NCBI GenBank assembly: GCA_019802505.1 | Contig: JAFMOC010000173.1 | Coordinates: 709,501-773,500 of the forward strand | Direction of reading: 5' to 3' | DNA from: Corydoras sp. C115 | Lineage: Eukaryota > Chordata > Actinopteri > Siluriformes > Callichthyidae | DNA: 64,000 nt | Shown here: in pieces, positions 46,436 through 56,001 of the stretch | Numbering within the stretch: the first letter of the stretch is position 1 | Layout of the letters: the number at the start of each line of letters is the position of its first letter | Notes under the pieces: generated by a model | The model's database searches: none | The model's input: the letters and a program-made list of their open reading frames with translations, nothing else | Told to the model about the DNA's origin: nothing | Made by a program: the position numbers and the translations under genes

Positions 46436-46865
46436 GTTCCAAAAGTTCCAAAAGCCAATTTCAGCAACCGAGGATCGCAACGCCCAGGCCCATACTGCAC
46501 CGAACCCCTATTACTACCCCCCCCCCCCCCCCACAGGTGGTGAGCCCATTTGAGGGGGAACCCATGTAACTCCTTCGGGCTTGGAAAAGTGCCCGACCAG
46601 CAGACGCTCGCTGACGAACCCCATCCCCGGGCCTGGCTCCAGGGTGGGGCCCCGATAACCCTAAATCGGGCAGGGTACACTTGTTCCTGGTGTTTATATT
46701 CATAGGGGTTTTATTGGACAACTCTTTGTCTGGCCCGTCACCTAGGACCAATTTGCCTTGGGAGACCCTGCCAGGGGCTTTTTGCCCCAGACAACATAGC
46801 TCCTAGGATCATTCAAGCACGCAAACTCCTCCACCACGGTAAGGTGGTGATCCAAGGAGGAGCGT
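46436..46865 (+). mobile_element. GC-rich fish interspersed repeat (probable non-LTR element part)
   Basis: Markedly GC-rich against its surroundings. Contains GGGAGACCCTGCCAGGGGC, GACAACATAGCTCCTAGGAT and GCACGCAAACTCCTCCACCA, a word order I recognise from an abundant fish retroposon without being sure of its class. A run of about 16 C at 46517-46532. The right end forms a hairpin: CTCCTCC (46826-46832) and ACCAC (46833-46837) pair with GTGGT (46844-46848) and GGAGGAG (46856-46862). Confidence 0.55.
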
Positions 46866-47375
46866 TTATCACCTAATCTTTAAAAAACATTGCATAAAGT
46901 GATCACTTTGCTGTCGTCATGGTCTGGCATTAATAAATCACCTCTTCATGACACTCTAAGGAAAAAAATATTTTGTAAGGTCGGTATTATGATCGGGCGG
47001 TACAGTGGCTTAGTGGTTAGCATGTTCTCCTCTCAGCGCTAGGGATTCCCGGTTCGAATCCCCATCTGGGTGGAGTTTCCATGTTCTCCCTGTGTCCGCG
47101 TGGGTTTCCTCTGGGTTCTCTGGTTTCCTCCCACAGTCCAAAAACATGGATCAAGTCAATTGAGTTCTCCAAATTGCCCCATATGTGTATGTGTGCTTGT
47201 CTGTGTGAGTGAGTGTGTGCCCAGCGATAGATTGGTGCCCAAAATGTTCTCCCCTGGATGGGCATGAGGAACCCCCCCGCGACCCTAATATAGGATAAAG
47301 CAGAAGATAATGGATGGATATTATGATCCTGCAGAGTCTAATAGTGGGATGAAGGAGGTTTTAATGCAGGAAACA
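46866..47375 (+). repeat. duplicated segment, copy 2 (filled site)
   Basis: Same sequence as 44895-45072, starting TTATCACCTAATC and ending GCAGGAAACA, but split by a V-SINE at 46995-47318. Confidence 0.92.
46995..47318 (+). mobile_element. V-SINE with 10-bp TSD and known empty site
   Basis: TATTATGATC at 46985-46994 and 47319-47328; the unoccupied sequence is at 45016-45025. Exactly 324 bp inserted. The head is GGGCGGTACAGTGGCTTAG, box B is GGTTCGAATCCC. About 18 bp around CTGTCCTGGGTGTATC are missing. Confidence 0.97.
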
Positions 47376-47756
47376 TACCTTCCTTCACCCTATCTTTTCA
47401 AAATAGACTCCGACTCGTCGACTTCACTCTAGTGATGATTGTCGCCTGGTGATTCCACCTCACTGAGGAGCTAATACTCACTCCGTGGTGTTCACCACTG
47501 CAAAATGGTGGAACGATCTTCCCAACTCTGTCCGTACGGCGGAGTCATTAGGGATTTTTAAGAAAATACTAAAGACGCATCTTTTTGTCAAATACCTGTT
47601 GTATAAAAAGGGGGGGGGGGGGTGCAGGATCAGATAATGTTCAGTTTTGATAATTCTACAGTGTATCTGGTTTTCTCCATAACTACTGACTTGTGTTCTC
47701 ATTTGTAAGTCGCTTTGGATAAAAGCGTCTGCTAAATGACTAAATGTAAATGTAGA
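47376..47756 (+). pseudogene. L2-like LINE 3' end (ORF2 C-terminus plus 3' UTR tail)
   Basis: 47488-47601 reads VFTTAKWWNDLPNSVRTAES then a segment with IFKK and LKTHLF. The WN-LP-S-R ... FKK-LKTHLF pattern is the familiar C-terminus of fish L2/CR1-like ORF2 proteins. An in-frame TGA lies at 47464-47466, so it is dead. A G run (47611-47622) and AT-rich 3' UTR follow, and the copy ends with GTAAGTCGCTTTGGATAAAA and GCGTCTGCTAAATGAC (47704-47754), the tail shared with several SINEs in this window. Confidence 0.75.
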
Positions 47757-48499
47757 TAAGGTTTTAGAATCTCGTAGTCATTTGTTAATGAAGTTACCCG
47801 TATGCAAAATATCTTTCTTTTCTGCATGTAAAAAAAACAAAAACAAGAAACTGCAAAAGAGCAATTAACAAGAAAATGAATGAATGATTTATTGTACATT
47901 CAGTGTCCAGGCTCCTGTCATTGTCCTTGCTCAGGAGACTCACACTGGTAGACACATAGATCTTTACATTAGAGCCCAGAGCAGTATTTTCAACGCTCCA
48001 GCAACTTATTTAACTTCCTTATTTACAAATTGTAAAATGGATCACCTTGTATTAAATGTCTGTTATTCCAGTGCACAATCAATTCAACCAACCAATTACA
48101 TTCAATATTTAATTCAGACTTTCAGTCGTGAAATAAATATTACATTTTTTAATGAACGACTATATAAATGCTTATTTAAAAACCTCATTTGAAATTCATG
48201 CTCTAGATTACTCTGGGTTTGTTTATTTATTCATTTATACACTTGTTAAATTTTTGAGGGTCAGACTGAGGAAATGAAACACTAGAGGACATTCTGCCAC
48301 AGTAAGCGGATGAAGCTCAGAACCGTAGGCAATTCAGATTTTTGATTAAAAATGCATGGAGACAGATTTCCGTATTGATGTCTCATGATAATTATGCATG
48401 TGCTTTCGTCTTCATGAAGCTCAGTAGGATAATGTTTTCTTCGTTAACTTGAATTTTTCATGGCGCAGACGAAGTTGCATATTTTAAAGTGTATATACA

Positions 48500-48500
<1 letters not shown>
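47757..48500. other. unique AT-rich region
   Basis: A plus-strand frame of 102 codons at 47884-48192 is Ile/Asn-rich with no recognisable domain. Confidence 0.45.
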
Positions 48501-48577
<77 letters not shown>

Positions 48578-48590
48578 GTATATATGTGTA

Positions 48591-48689
<99 letters not shown>

Positions 48690-48696
48690 GTATATA

Positions 48697-48740
<44 letters not shown>
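48501..48740. repeat. compound (TA)n/(TG)n microsatellite, 240 bp
   Basis: Alternating blocks: TA, TATG, TG, TA/TATG, TG, a long TA block (about 48600-48676), TATG, then TG to 48735. It generates long Ile-Tyr-Val-Cys frames on both strands that are artefacts. Confidence 0.97.
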
Positions 48741-49744
48741 TGTATGTGTGCATGCTTAAATATAGCACTTTCAGATTTTTAGACATACATAGTTACCAAC
48801 ACTTTCCCTCTGTGGTTGTCCCTCACACATTTTATAGACACTAAATGTGTTTACCTAATCTGTTATTTTGGGCTGTCTCTTGTGATGTCAGCATGGTCTT
48901 TCAGCAGGGAGCAGGGTGTGGGGGAAAGGTGAGATTCGTGTCAGTCTGGCGTACAGGAATGGTGAATGCCAACGCATTCCTGTCTGACAAACTGCACCCA
49001 CACTTACTTTCCTGTCAGACTATGTGGCCCCTGCATTTACAAGGTCGACACAATGCTAATACTATTCATAGCAGCCACTAATTTACACGTTATTAATTTA
49101 TCCAATATGTTCCATCTCCTTTGAAAATCAAAAAAAAGACAATTTACTGGTAATAACTGTACTTTATTTCTTTTTCTGAATGGCTCTGTCTAATCGATTG
49201 GGTCTTTAAATCTTAGTTTGTGATCACAAAATAGAGATTAAGCATCAAAACATCGTATAGCGCTGTATATGTACATACATTTCAAAATCATTCAAAGTTT
49301 TTAATAATAATGATTTAAAATTTTTGTGTATTTACATAACCATTTTGCCAACGCTGACACGTAAAATGTATAGTTACAAATTTTTAATGAGGTGTTGCAG
49401 CGGCACCCGTAAGGAAGGGTGAACATGCATTAGACCTCATCACTGTCAAAAGAGACTTTGTGACTATTATAGTAGTGGGCTTAAGAGAGAACAGGATGAT
49501 GGTACAATTTTGAAACTACAGGATGGAGTAGATTGCCTCCAGCTTTCTTTGGCATACAATTTTCTGAGTCAGCTGTTACAGGCTCAGTGATGGCTGCGGT
49601 GACTTATCCCACCATATTTAAAGTGATTGTTTTAGACTTTCCATTACTCCAGCACAGAAATTTCAATTTACCACCTTTCGCTTATATACATGACTTATAT
49701 ACATATTATTATTTTAGTAGTAGTAGATGTGTCAAAGTTAACAA
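48741..49744. other. SINE-free unique region
   Basis: No element assigned. Plus-strand frames at 48845-49081 and 49533-49754 lack support. Confidence 0.45.
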
Positions 49745-50017
49745 TTTGACATGAACCAAAACATCAAAAACATGTATTCATAGTAAATTGAATACATATA
49801 GAGTGTGTTTGTGTGTGTCTGTGAGTGTCTGGGTGAGTGTGCCCAGCGATAGACTGGCACCCTGTCCTGGGTGTATCTGCCCTGCACCTGAGGGGTCAGG
49901 TCACCTGGAGGGGTCAGGTCACCTGAGGGGCCCAGCGCCCGAAACGTTCTCCCCTGGATGGGCATGGGGAACCCCCCCGCGACCCTAATATAGGATAAAG
50001 CGCAAGATAATGGATGG
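49745..50017 (+). mobile_element. V-SINE, 5'-truncated, first unit of a dimer, with 18-bp repeat insert
   Basis: Starts near CAAAAACATGTATTC. Two copies of an 18-bp unit (GAGGGGTCAGGTCACCTG) lie between CTGCCCTGCACCT and CCCAGCGCCCGAAACG (about 49889-49930). Ends GATAATGGATGGATA and continues directly into the next unit. Confidence 0.9.
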
Positions 50018-50383
50018 ATAGATGTTCTCTTCGCAACGCTAGAGATTCCCGGTTCGAATCCCGATCTGGGTGGAGTTTCCATGTTCACTCCGTGTCTGCG
50101 TGGGTTTCCTCCGGGTTCTACGGGTTCCTCCCACAGTCCAAAAACATGGATTAAGGTCAATTAAATTCTCCAAAATTGCCCAATAGAGTGTGTCTGTAAA
50201 GTGTGTGCCCAGTGATAGATTGGCGCACATTCCTGGGTGTATCTGCCCAGCCCCCGAAACGTTCTCCCCTGGATGGCCCCCTCAGGTCAAGAGGGCTCTG
50301 CTTGACGATGTCCCCTGGATGGCCATGGGGAACCCTCCCTCCACTAAGACCCTAGCAGAGGATGGAGCGGAAGATAATGACTG
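50018..50383 (+). mobile_element. V-SINE, second unit of dimer, with 32-bp insert
   Basis: Begins GATGTTCTCTTCGCAACGCT (box A lost), box B GGTTCGAATCCC. A 32-bp insert at 50279-50310 is bordered by the 14-bp direct repeat TCCCCTGGATGGCC (50265-50278, 50311-50324). Thirty of its bases recur at 50809-50838. Confidence 0.9.
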
Positions 50384-50384
50384 A

Positions 50385-50450
50385 ATGATGATGATGCTGA
50401 TGCTACCACACTTAGGTGTTATGCGGGTGTTGATGATAATGATGGTGATG
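50385..50450. repeat. imperfect (GAT)n
   Basis: ATGATGATGATGCTGATG and GATGATAATGATGGTGATG words following the SINE tail. Confidence 0.8.
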
Positions 50451-50454
50451 CCAC

Positions 50455-50645
50455 ACCTGTGTAGTTAGGGTGTTAAGGCTATTAACCTGAAGGTTGTGTC
50501 TTCACTGCAGTTCTGAATGTTTGTCCTTAACCCTCACTGCTTCGGGGATGCTGTATCATGACTGACCCTGTGCTGTGGCACCAACCATCAAGTTTACTTG
50601 TAAGTCACTTTGAATCAAAGCATCTGCTAAATTATCTAAATTTTA
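50455..50645 (+). mobile_element. tRNA-SINE with L2-like tail, decayed
   Basis: GTCCTTAACCCTCACTGCTT, GGGATGCTGTATCATGACTG and the tail TGTAAGTCACTTTGAATC, AAAGCATCTGCTAAAT, in the same order (complemented) as 5250-5468. The head is eroded. Confidence 0.7.
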
Positions 50646-50656
50646 AAAAAGGACAA

Positions 50657-50680
50657 CGATGATGATGATGATGATGATGG
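50657..50680. repeat. (GAT)n
   Basis: About seven GAT units after the L2-like tail, a plausible retroposon tail expansion. Confidence 0.9.
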
Positions 50681-51187
50681 CGTAGCCGAAACCAATCCAA
50701 ACAACCTCTCCTGGCAATAGACCTCACCTTGGAAAAATACAGACCCCGACCCAGAACCAATTCTACCTAGCCCTCGCGTTATTGCAGCTTTGACCCATTC
50801 CATTGAGGCTCAGGTCAAGAGGGCTCTCCTTGACGACTGTTCACTCCGACACAAACTCGCTTGCAGCAGCGTGAATTGTTGTTCAGTGGCTGGGGATGTT
50901 TCTTCAAAGCAAGAAGGTTTGCAGTTTGTTTGTGAGTGGGAAGCCAGGGTCCTTTCTGTTTCATGGAAGCTCTGGATAGGTTTCCTCTGGGAGCTCGGAT
51001 TACCTCACACAGTCTAGAGACAAGTACAGTAAGTGTATAATGGGATTTTTCTGTCTTCATTGTGATGGACTGGTGACCTGTAGAATTTGCGCCCTTCTCC
51101 ACATCTCTTATTAGGATAAACAGTACAGGGGAAAAAGGAAAAATGTTAAATGGTAGTTAAATTTGCATTTTTTAGTATTTTCTTGAG
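50681..51187. other. unassigned sequence with 30-bp repeat of the SINE insert
   Basis: 50809-50838 (CTCAGGTCAAGAGGGCTCTC and on) matches the insert at 50281-50310 with only a couple of differences. Otherwise no element named. Confidence 0.5.
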
Positions 51188-51525
51188 AGCGGCATGGTGG
51201 CATAGTGGATAGTGCCTCCACCTCTCAGCGCTGGGGATACAGGTCGAATCCAGATCTGGGTGGAGTTTCCATGTACTTTTCGTGTTCATGTGGGTCTTCT
51301 CTGGTTTTCTCCCACAGTTCAAAAAACATGGATTCAAGGTGGATTGGCTACTCTTAATTGCCCCTTAGTAATCTAAATCTAATCTAAATGGACCCATATT
51401 GTGTATGTCTGTGTGTATGATTGAGTGAGTCTTTGCCCAGCAATAGATTGGCGTCCTGTCCTGAGTATATTCGCCCATCGCCAAAAACGTTCTCCTCTGG
51501 ATGGGCATCATTTTTGCCTGCCACG
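51188..51525 (+). mobile_element. V-SINE, old
   Basis: Head GCGGCATGGTGGCATAGTGG; box B decayed (AGGTCGAATCC). CTTAGTAATCTAAATCTAAT inserted in the 3' half. Confidence 0.87.
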
Positions 51526-51699
51526 TGACCCTATTCCGTCAGACAATGGTCTGCCCAACTCTTTAAACCCTTGAAGCATGTGAGCCAGATAAAAATGGAT
51601 AATGTGGGCCTAGATCTGGGCCGGAATAGTTTTGCTATCAGTATATAAAAATTATTTCTTTCTTTAATATGTGCCCCTGTTAAGAACTACTACAGTTTT
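51526..51699. other. short unassigned stretch
   Basis: Nothing recognised. Confidence 0.4.
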
Positions 51700-51995
51700 C
51701 CTCTTGTTCGATCCCAATCTGGGGGGAGTTTCCATGTTCACCCTGTGTCCGCGTGGGTTTCCTCCGGGTTCTACGGGTTCCTCCCACAGTCCAAAAACAT
51801 GGATCAAATCAATTGAGTTCTCCAAATTGACCCATATAAAGTGTGTCTGTGAGTGAGTGTGTGCCCAGTGATAGATTGGCACCCTGTCCTGGGTGTATCT
51901 GCCCAGCGCCCGAAACGTTCTCCCCTGGATGGGCATGGGGAACCCCCCCGCGACCCTAATATAGGATAAAGCGGAAGGTAATGGATGGATGGATG
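51700..51995 (+). mobile_element. V-SINE, first unit of second dimer
   Basis: Starts just before box B (TTGTTCGATCCC), keeps CTACGGGTTCCTCCC, the variant shared with 50018-50383, and runs straight into the next SINE after ATGGATGGATGG. Confidence 0.92.
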
Positions 51996-52302
51996 TTCTC
52001 TTCTCAACGCTAGAGATTCCCGGTTCGAATCCCAATCTGGGTGGAGTTTCCATGTTCACCCCATGTCTGCGTGGATTTCCTCCGGGTTCTCCGGGTTCCT
52101 CCCACAGTCCAAAAACATGGATTAAGGTCAATTGAATTCTCCAAAATTGCTCATATAGAGTGTGAGTGAGTGTGTGCCCAGTGACTGATTGGCGCCCATT
52201 CCTGGGTGTATCTGCCCAGCCCCCGAAACGTTCTCCCCTGGATGGCCCCCTCCCCGCGACCCTAATAGAGGATAAAGCGGAAGATAATGGATGGATGTTA
52301 AT
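51996..52302 (+). mobile_element. V-SINE, second unit of second dimer
   Basis: The junction ATGGATGGATGTTCTCTTCT with CAACGCTAGAG matches the junction at 50018. Shares GCCCATTCCTGGG and CCAGCCCCCGAAACG with the second unit there but lacks the 32-bp insert. Confidence 0.92.
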
Positions 52303-53041
52303 GACGCACCTTGTTTCCTCAACGTCCCACTATCACTATGGAGAAAAAGCCAACAACAAACAAGATATGTAGTCTTTTAATAAAGCAGTATGCCATACAA
52401 ACAACTCAGTAGTCCTAAAGACATTTAAAATGTAGCACAAAAACACAACAGAGATACTATAAACTCAGAGTAACCAAACCACACGGAAGGGCGCTGGCAG
52501 TAGCATGCAACGTAAGTAAGACAATGCAAAGAGCTGACTGCCAAGAGACCTATAAATAAGAAGGTGAATAAAAAAACTAATTAAGGATAATAGCGTTAGG
52601 TGCTTGTACTCAGGAGAGCGACGACAAGCTGAAGTAAAGAGAGCGGAACGAAGCGGGGTGACTGATCACGTGATTTCTGGTCTTGCTGTACAAGTTCTGG
52701 ATTTTATTTTTGCGTTGGCTTGTGTGATTGGTCACACGTTGTTACGATGGAAGCTACGTTCTGGCTGTCTGCATTCTGTGAGTCTTCCCCTTTTGTCTTT
52801 AAATAAATTATTTATTGCTTGTTACCCATTGCTGTCCTGTCCCACTCCCTGTCAGCCGGAGGCGCTATGTGACAGGATGTTTCACTTATTTCAGTTAGAA
52901 AATCATTCAAATCTATATTTTTCACATTTCACATTAAATTCAGTTATATGTATGAAGTAATGAAGAATACAAATCAATAAATAGAATAACTCCAAAAATA
53001 TTATAGAAACTTTAATATTAAAACAATAACTGACATAAGAT
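52303..53041. other. unassigned region, possibly retroelement-derived
   Basis: AAATAAATTATTTATTG near 52800 followed by CCCACTCCCTGTCAGCCGG and TATGTGACAGG reads like the 3' end of an LTR or a transcript. A 118-codon plus frame (52604-52960) has no recognisable domain. No termini found. Confidence 0.3.
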
Positions 53042-53112
53042 CATTTATTCATACATTATCTTCAACTAAATTCTCTATTAGAGTCGCGGGGGGTTCTTCA
53101 TGCCCATCCATT
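53042..53112 (-). mobile_element. V-SINE, 70-bp 3' fragment
   Basis: TTCATACATTATCTTCAACT to CATGCCCATCCA on plus; a very short 5'-truncated copy. Confidence 0.8.
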
Positions 53113-53262
53113 TTATTCTTTTATTTTCTTACGGTTTTAGAAATTGCATTATCGTTGTTGTTTGTTTTATATGTTTTACGACTTTAATTAATGCTATATT
53201 CTTTTAACTGTTGAACAGTGTCGCAGAGGTTCCTGAAAAGTGCTATATACATAAAATGTAAA
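53113..53262 (+). mobile_element. LINE-like 3' tail fragment
   Basis: T-rich 3' UTR-like text ending GAAAAGTGCTATATACATAA, the common terminal motif of fish non-LTR elements. Confidence 0.45.
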
Positions 53263-53277
53263 AATAAATAAAAAAAG

Positions 53278-53631
53278 GGGTGGCACGGTGGCTTAGTGGT
53301 TAGCACGTTCCCCTCTCAGCGCTAGGGATTCCCGGTTCGAATCCCCATCTGGGTGGAGTTTCCATGTTCTCCCTGTGTCCGCGTGGGTTTCCTCCGGGTT
53401 CTCCGGTTTCCTCCCATAGTCCAAAAACATGGATCGAGTCAATTGAGTTCTCCAAATTGCCCCATGTAGAGTGTGTTTGTGTAAGTGAGTGTGTGCCCAG
53501 CGATAGATTGGTGCCCTGTCCTGGGTGTACCTGCCCAGTGCCCGAGACGTTCTCCCCTGGATGGACATGGGGAACCCCACCGCGACCCTAATAGAGGATA
53601 AAGCGGAAGATAATGAATGAATGAAAGAATG
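53278..53631 (+). mobile_element. V-SINE, full length, A-rich TSD
   Basis: AATAAATAAAAAA occurs at about 53263-53275 and 53632-53644. Head GGTGGCACGGTGGCTTAG, box B GGTTCGAATCCC, tail (ATGA)n. CGAGACG subfamily. Confidence 0.95.
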
Positions 53632-53645
53632 AATAAATAAAAAAG

Positions 53646-53822
53646 ATAAACCGAATGCTTCTATTGGCCCCATGTATAGTGTTTTGTGTGTGTGCGAGTG
53701 TGTGCCCAGCGATGGATTGGCAACCTGTCCTGGGTGTAACTGCCCTGCACCTAAAATGTTCTCCTGGATGGGCATGGGGAACCCGCGAGCCTAGTAGAGG
53801 ATAAAGCGAAAGATGGATGGAT
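53646..53822 (+). mobile_element. V-SINE, 5'-truncated
   Basis: Only the 3' half, GAATGCTTCTATTGGCCCC to GATGGATGG; follows the previous copy in the same direction. Confidence 0.9.
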
Positions 53823-53878
53823 AATTGCTCAAATATAACAGTGTTTCAAAATATTCGTAAATTTTTTATCATACACTT

Positions 53879-53899
53879 ATATATATATATATATATATA
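53879..53899. repeat. short (TA)n
   Basis: Ten TA units. Confidence 0.9.
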
Positions 53900-54373
53900 A
53901 GAGAAATTATGCTTTAAGGTTGTGAATAAAAAAAAATCTGCAGTATAAAAGGAAAAGAAGCTTAACTTGGTTCTGAATCGTCTAAAGAAGTCAGGCAATA
54001 AAGAAAAGCAATAGCTGCAGTTTTATACTACTGGAAAGATTGCATGCTGTCCAAATGGAGTGACAGAGGTCAGAAGGTAGTAGTATTGGTAGGCACAGCA
54101 GCATTCACTTACACACACTCACACAGTCTCTCTCTCGCTCTCTCTCTCTCTCTCCCTCTCACACAGGCTCAGGAGAACAAGTTGAGGATTACTAGGAGCA
54201 GATGTAACAGTGTCACAGAATGAATAAGGCAGGGCTCAAGCAACAGCAAACAGACACAAAGAGAAATCCAACTCCGAAGCCGTCTAAAGAGGTGCAGAGA
54301 TGTGAAAAGAGGTGTGTGGGGGTGTGGGCTACATGACAGCCAGATAGATTCATTAACAGAACAGTTAGAAGAA
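53900..54373. other. unique stretch with (CT)n
   Basis: (CT)n at 54127-54160. No gene recognised. Confidence 0.5.
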
Positions 54374-54501
54374 TACATTTAAGATTCAAAGATTCAAAGC
54401 TTTTATTATCATATACACAGTAAAGAAACATGTTTCCCTGTGCAACGAAATTCTTACTTTGCCGTCCGCCCTGGATGAGTAAGAAAAGTAAATATAATAA
54501 T
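54374..54501 (+). mobile_element. teleost GATTCAAAGATTCAAAG repeat, part 1
   Basis: GATTCAAAGATTCAAAGC, TTTTATTATCATATACAC, TTTCCCTGTGCAACGAAATT and CTTACTTTGCCGTCCGCCC are the ordered motifs of a common fish repeat. It continues after the SINE with AATATAAATATAAAAAAC (54841 on). Confidence 0.65.
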
Positions 54502-54840
54502 TCATTCATTCATTATCTCCCGCTTTATCCTCTATTAGGGTCGCAGTGGGGTTCCCCATGCCCATCCAGGGGAGAACGTTTCGGGCGCTGGGCAGATACA
54601 CCCAGGACAGGGCGCCAATCCATCTCTGGGCACACACTCACTCACACAGACACACTCTATATGGGGCAATTTTGAGAATTCAATTGACTTGATCCATGTT
54701 TTTGGACTGTGGGAGGAAACCGGAAAACCCGGAGGAAACCCACGCAGACACGGGGAGAACATGGAAACTCCACCCAGATGGGAATTCGAACCCCTAGTGC
54801 TGAGAGGCGAGCGTGCTAACCACTAAGCCACCGTGCCGCC
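54502..54840 (-). mobile_element. V-SINE with 14-bp TSD, nested
   Basis: GTAAATATAATAAT at 54488-54501 and 54841-54854 is perfect. Box B region shortened (ATTCGAACCCC on plus). Inserted in the GATTCAAAG repeat. Confidence 0.96.
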
Positions 54841-54893
54841 GTAAATATAATAATGAAAAATATAAATATAAAAAACACACGTACTCTATGTAC

Positions 54894-55141
54894 ACTCATT
54901 ATCTTCCGCTTTGCACGGGGGGGGTTCTATGCCCAGGATGGGGCAATTTGGGCAACACACACTCAGAGAACTCAATTGACTTGATCCATGTTTTTGGACT
55001 GTGGGGGAGGAAACCGGAGAACCCGGAGGAAACCCACGCGGACACGGGGAGAACATGGAAACTCCACCCAGATGGGGATTCGAACCGGGAATCCCTAGCG
55101 CTGAGAGGCGAACGTGCTAACCACTAAACCACCGTGCCACC
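54894..55141 (-). mobile_element. V-SINE with large 3' deletions
   Basis: TCATTATCTTCCGCTTTGCA and a G run are joined to a rearranged middle (GGATGGGGCAATTTGGGCAA), after which the central block and head are nearly consensus. TGTACA borders both sides. Confidence 0.9.
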
Positions 55142-55759
55142 TGTACATAGTCTTTTAAGGGGAAAAAAAAATTACATTGTGCCAAAAATTTTTAGAGGTT
55201 AGACGGTGAAGAAAACACAGTGAAATGAACTGCCTTTAAATGTTCCCTCAGCAAAGATAGAAGACAGAGCCTTGGTAATTCGGGGACATGCTCAAACAAT
55301 GCGTCCTCATGTTTTATAACATGGAGGCTGAAAGCCTTCATGATACAGAAAATAACAAAGACCAAAGGTGAGTGGGAACTAGAAGAAGTTCCATTTTGCC
55401 CGCCAGTGGAGGAGGCAAGGAGGTGGGGGGGGGGACAACAAACAATAGTTATAAAGCTAGCAGCAGCTGTACATCAGCTTTTATCTTCTCCTGCCATTAT
55501 TTTCTCTGTAACATGAGGAAAATATGCCTGGATGACAACTATAGCTGGATGTTTGTGGCCAGTGATGAGGTCATTGGGAGTGATGGAGGCTCAAAAATGC
55601 AGTGGTATAATCCCGGAGTGCTGTGTTGAACTTAGCATTAGTATCCCAGCCGACCCCCCTAAAATATTCAACTAAAAGGACGGTTTTCCTGCAGGAGAAT
55701 CAGTTTATTTAGTAATGAATGAGTGAGGCAGAGCACCATTTGCTTTGCCTGGTGAAAAC
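55142..55759. other. unique stretch
   Basis: G run of nine near 55424. A plus-strand frame (55372-55629) is unsupported. Confidence 0.45.
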
Positions 55760-55999
55760 CATCCATCCATCCATTATCTTCCACTTTGTCCTCTACTAGG
55801 GTCGCGGTGGTGTTCCCCATACCCATCCAGGGGAGAACGTTTCAGGCGCTGGGCAGATACACCCAGGACAGGGCGCCAATCTATCGCTGGGCACACACTC
55901 ACTCACACAGACACACTCTATATGAGGCAATTTAGAGCAGATTTTACCTTGAATCCATGGATTTGGACTCTGGAAGGAAATGGAGAACCCAGAAAAAAT
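55760..55999 (-). mobile_element. V-SINE, CCATGGATTTGGACTCTGG variant, 5'-truncated
   Basis: Central block carries GAATCCATGGATTTGGACTC and TGGAAGGAAATGGAG, a variant shared with 57141-57262. Stops at CCCAGAAAAAATCC where the next copy starts. Confidence 0.9.
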
Positions 56000-56001
56000 C
56001 C

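Noticed and set aside
46423..46751. Minus-strand ORFs of 85-96 codons
   Set aside because: They lie across the GC-rich interspersed repeat and its C run.
48460..48844. Long IYIYIY / CVCVCV reading frames on both strands
   Set aside because: Direct translations of TA and TG microsatellites.
52604..52960. 118-codon plus-strand ORF
   Set aside because: Contains no known motif; the region reads like retroelement or 3' UTR sequence.
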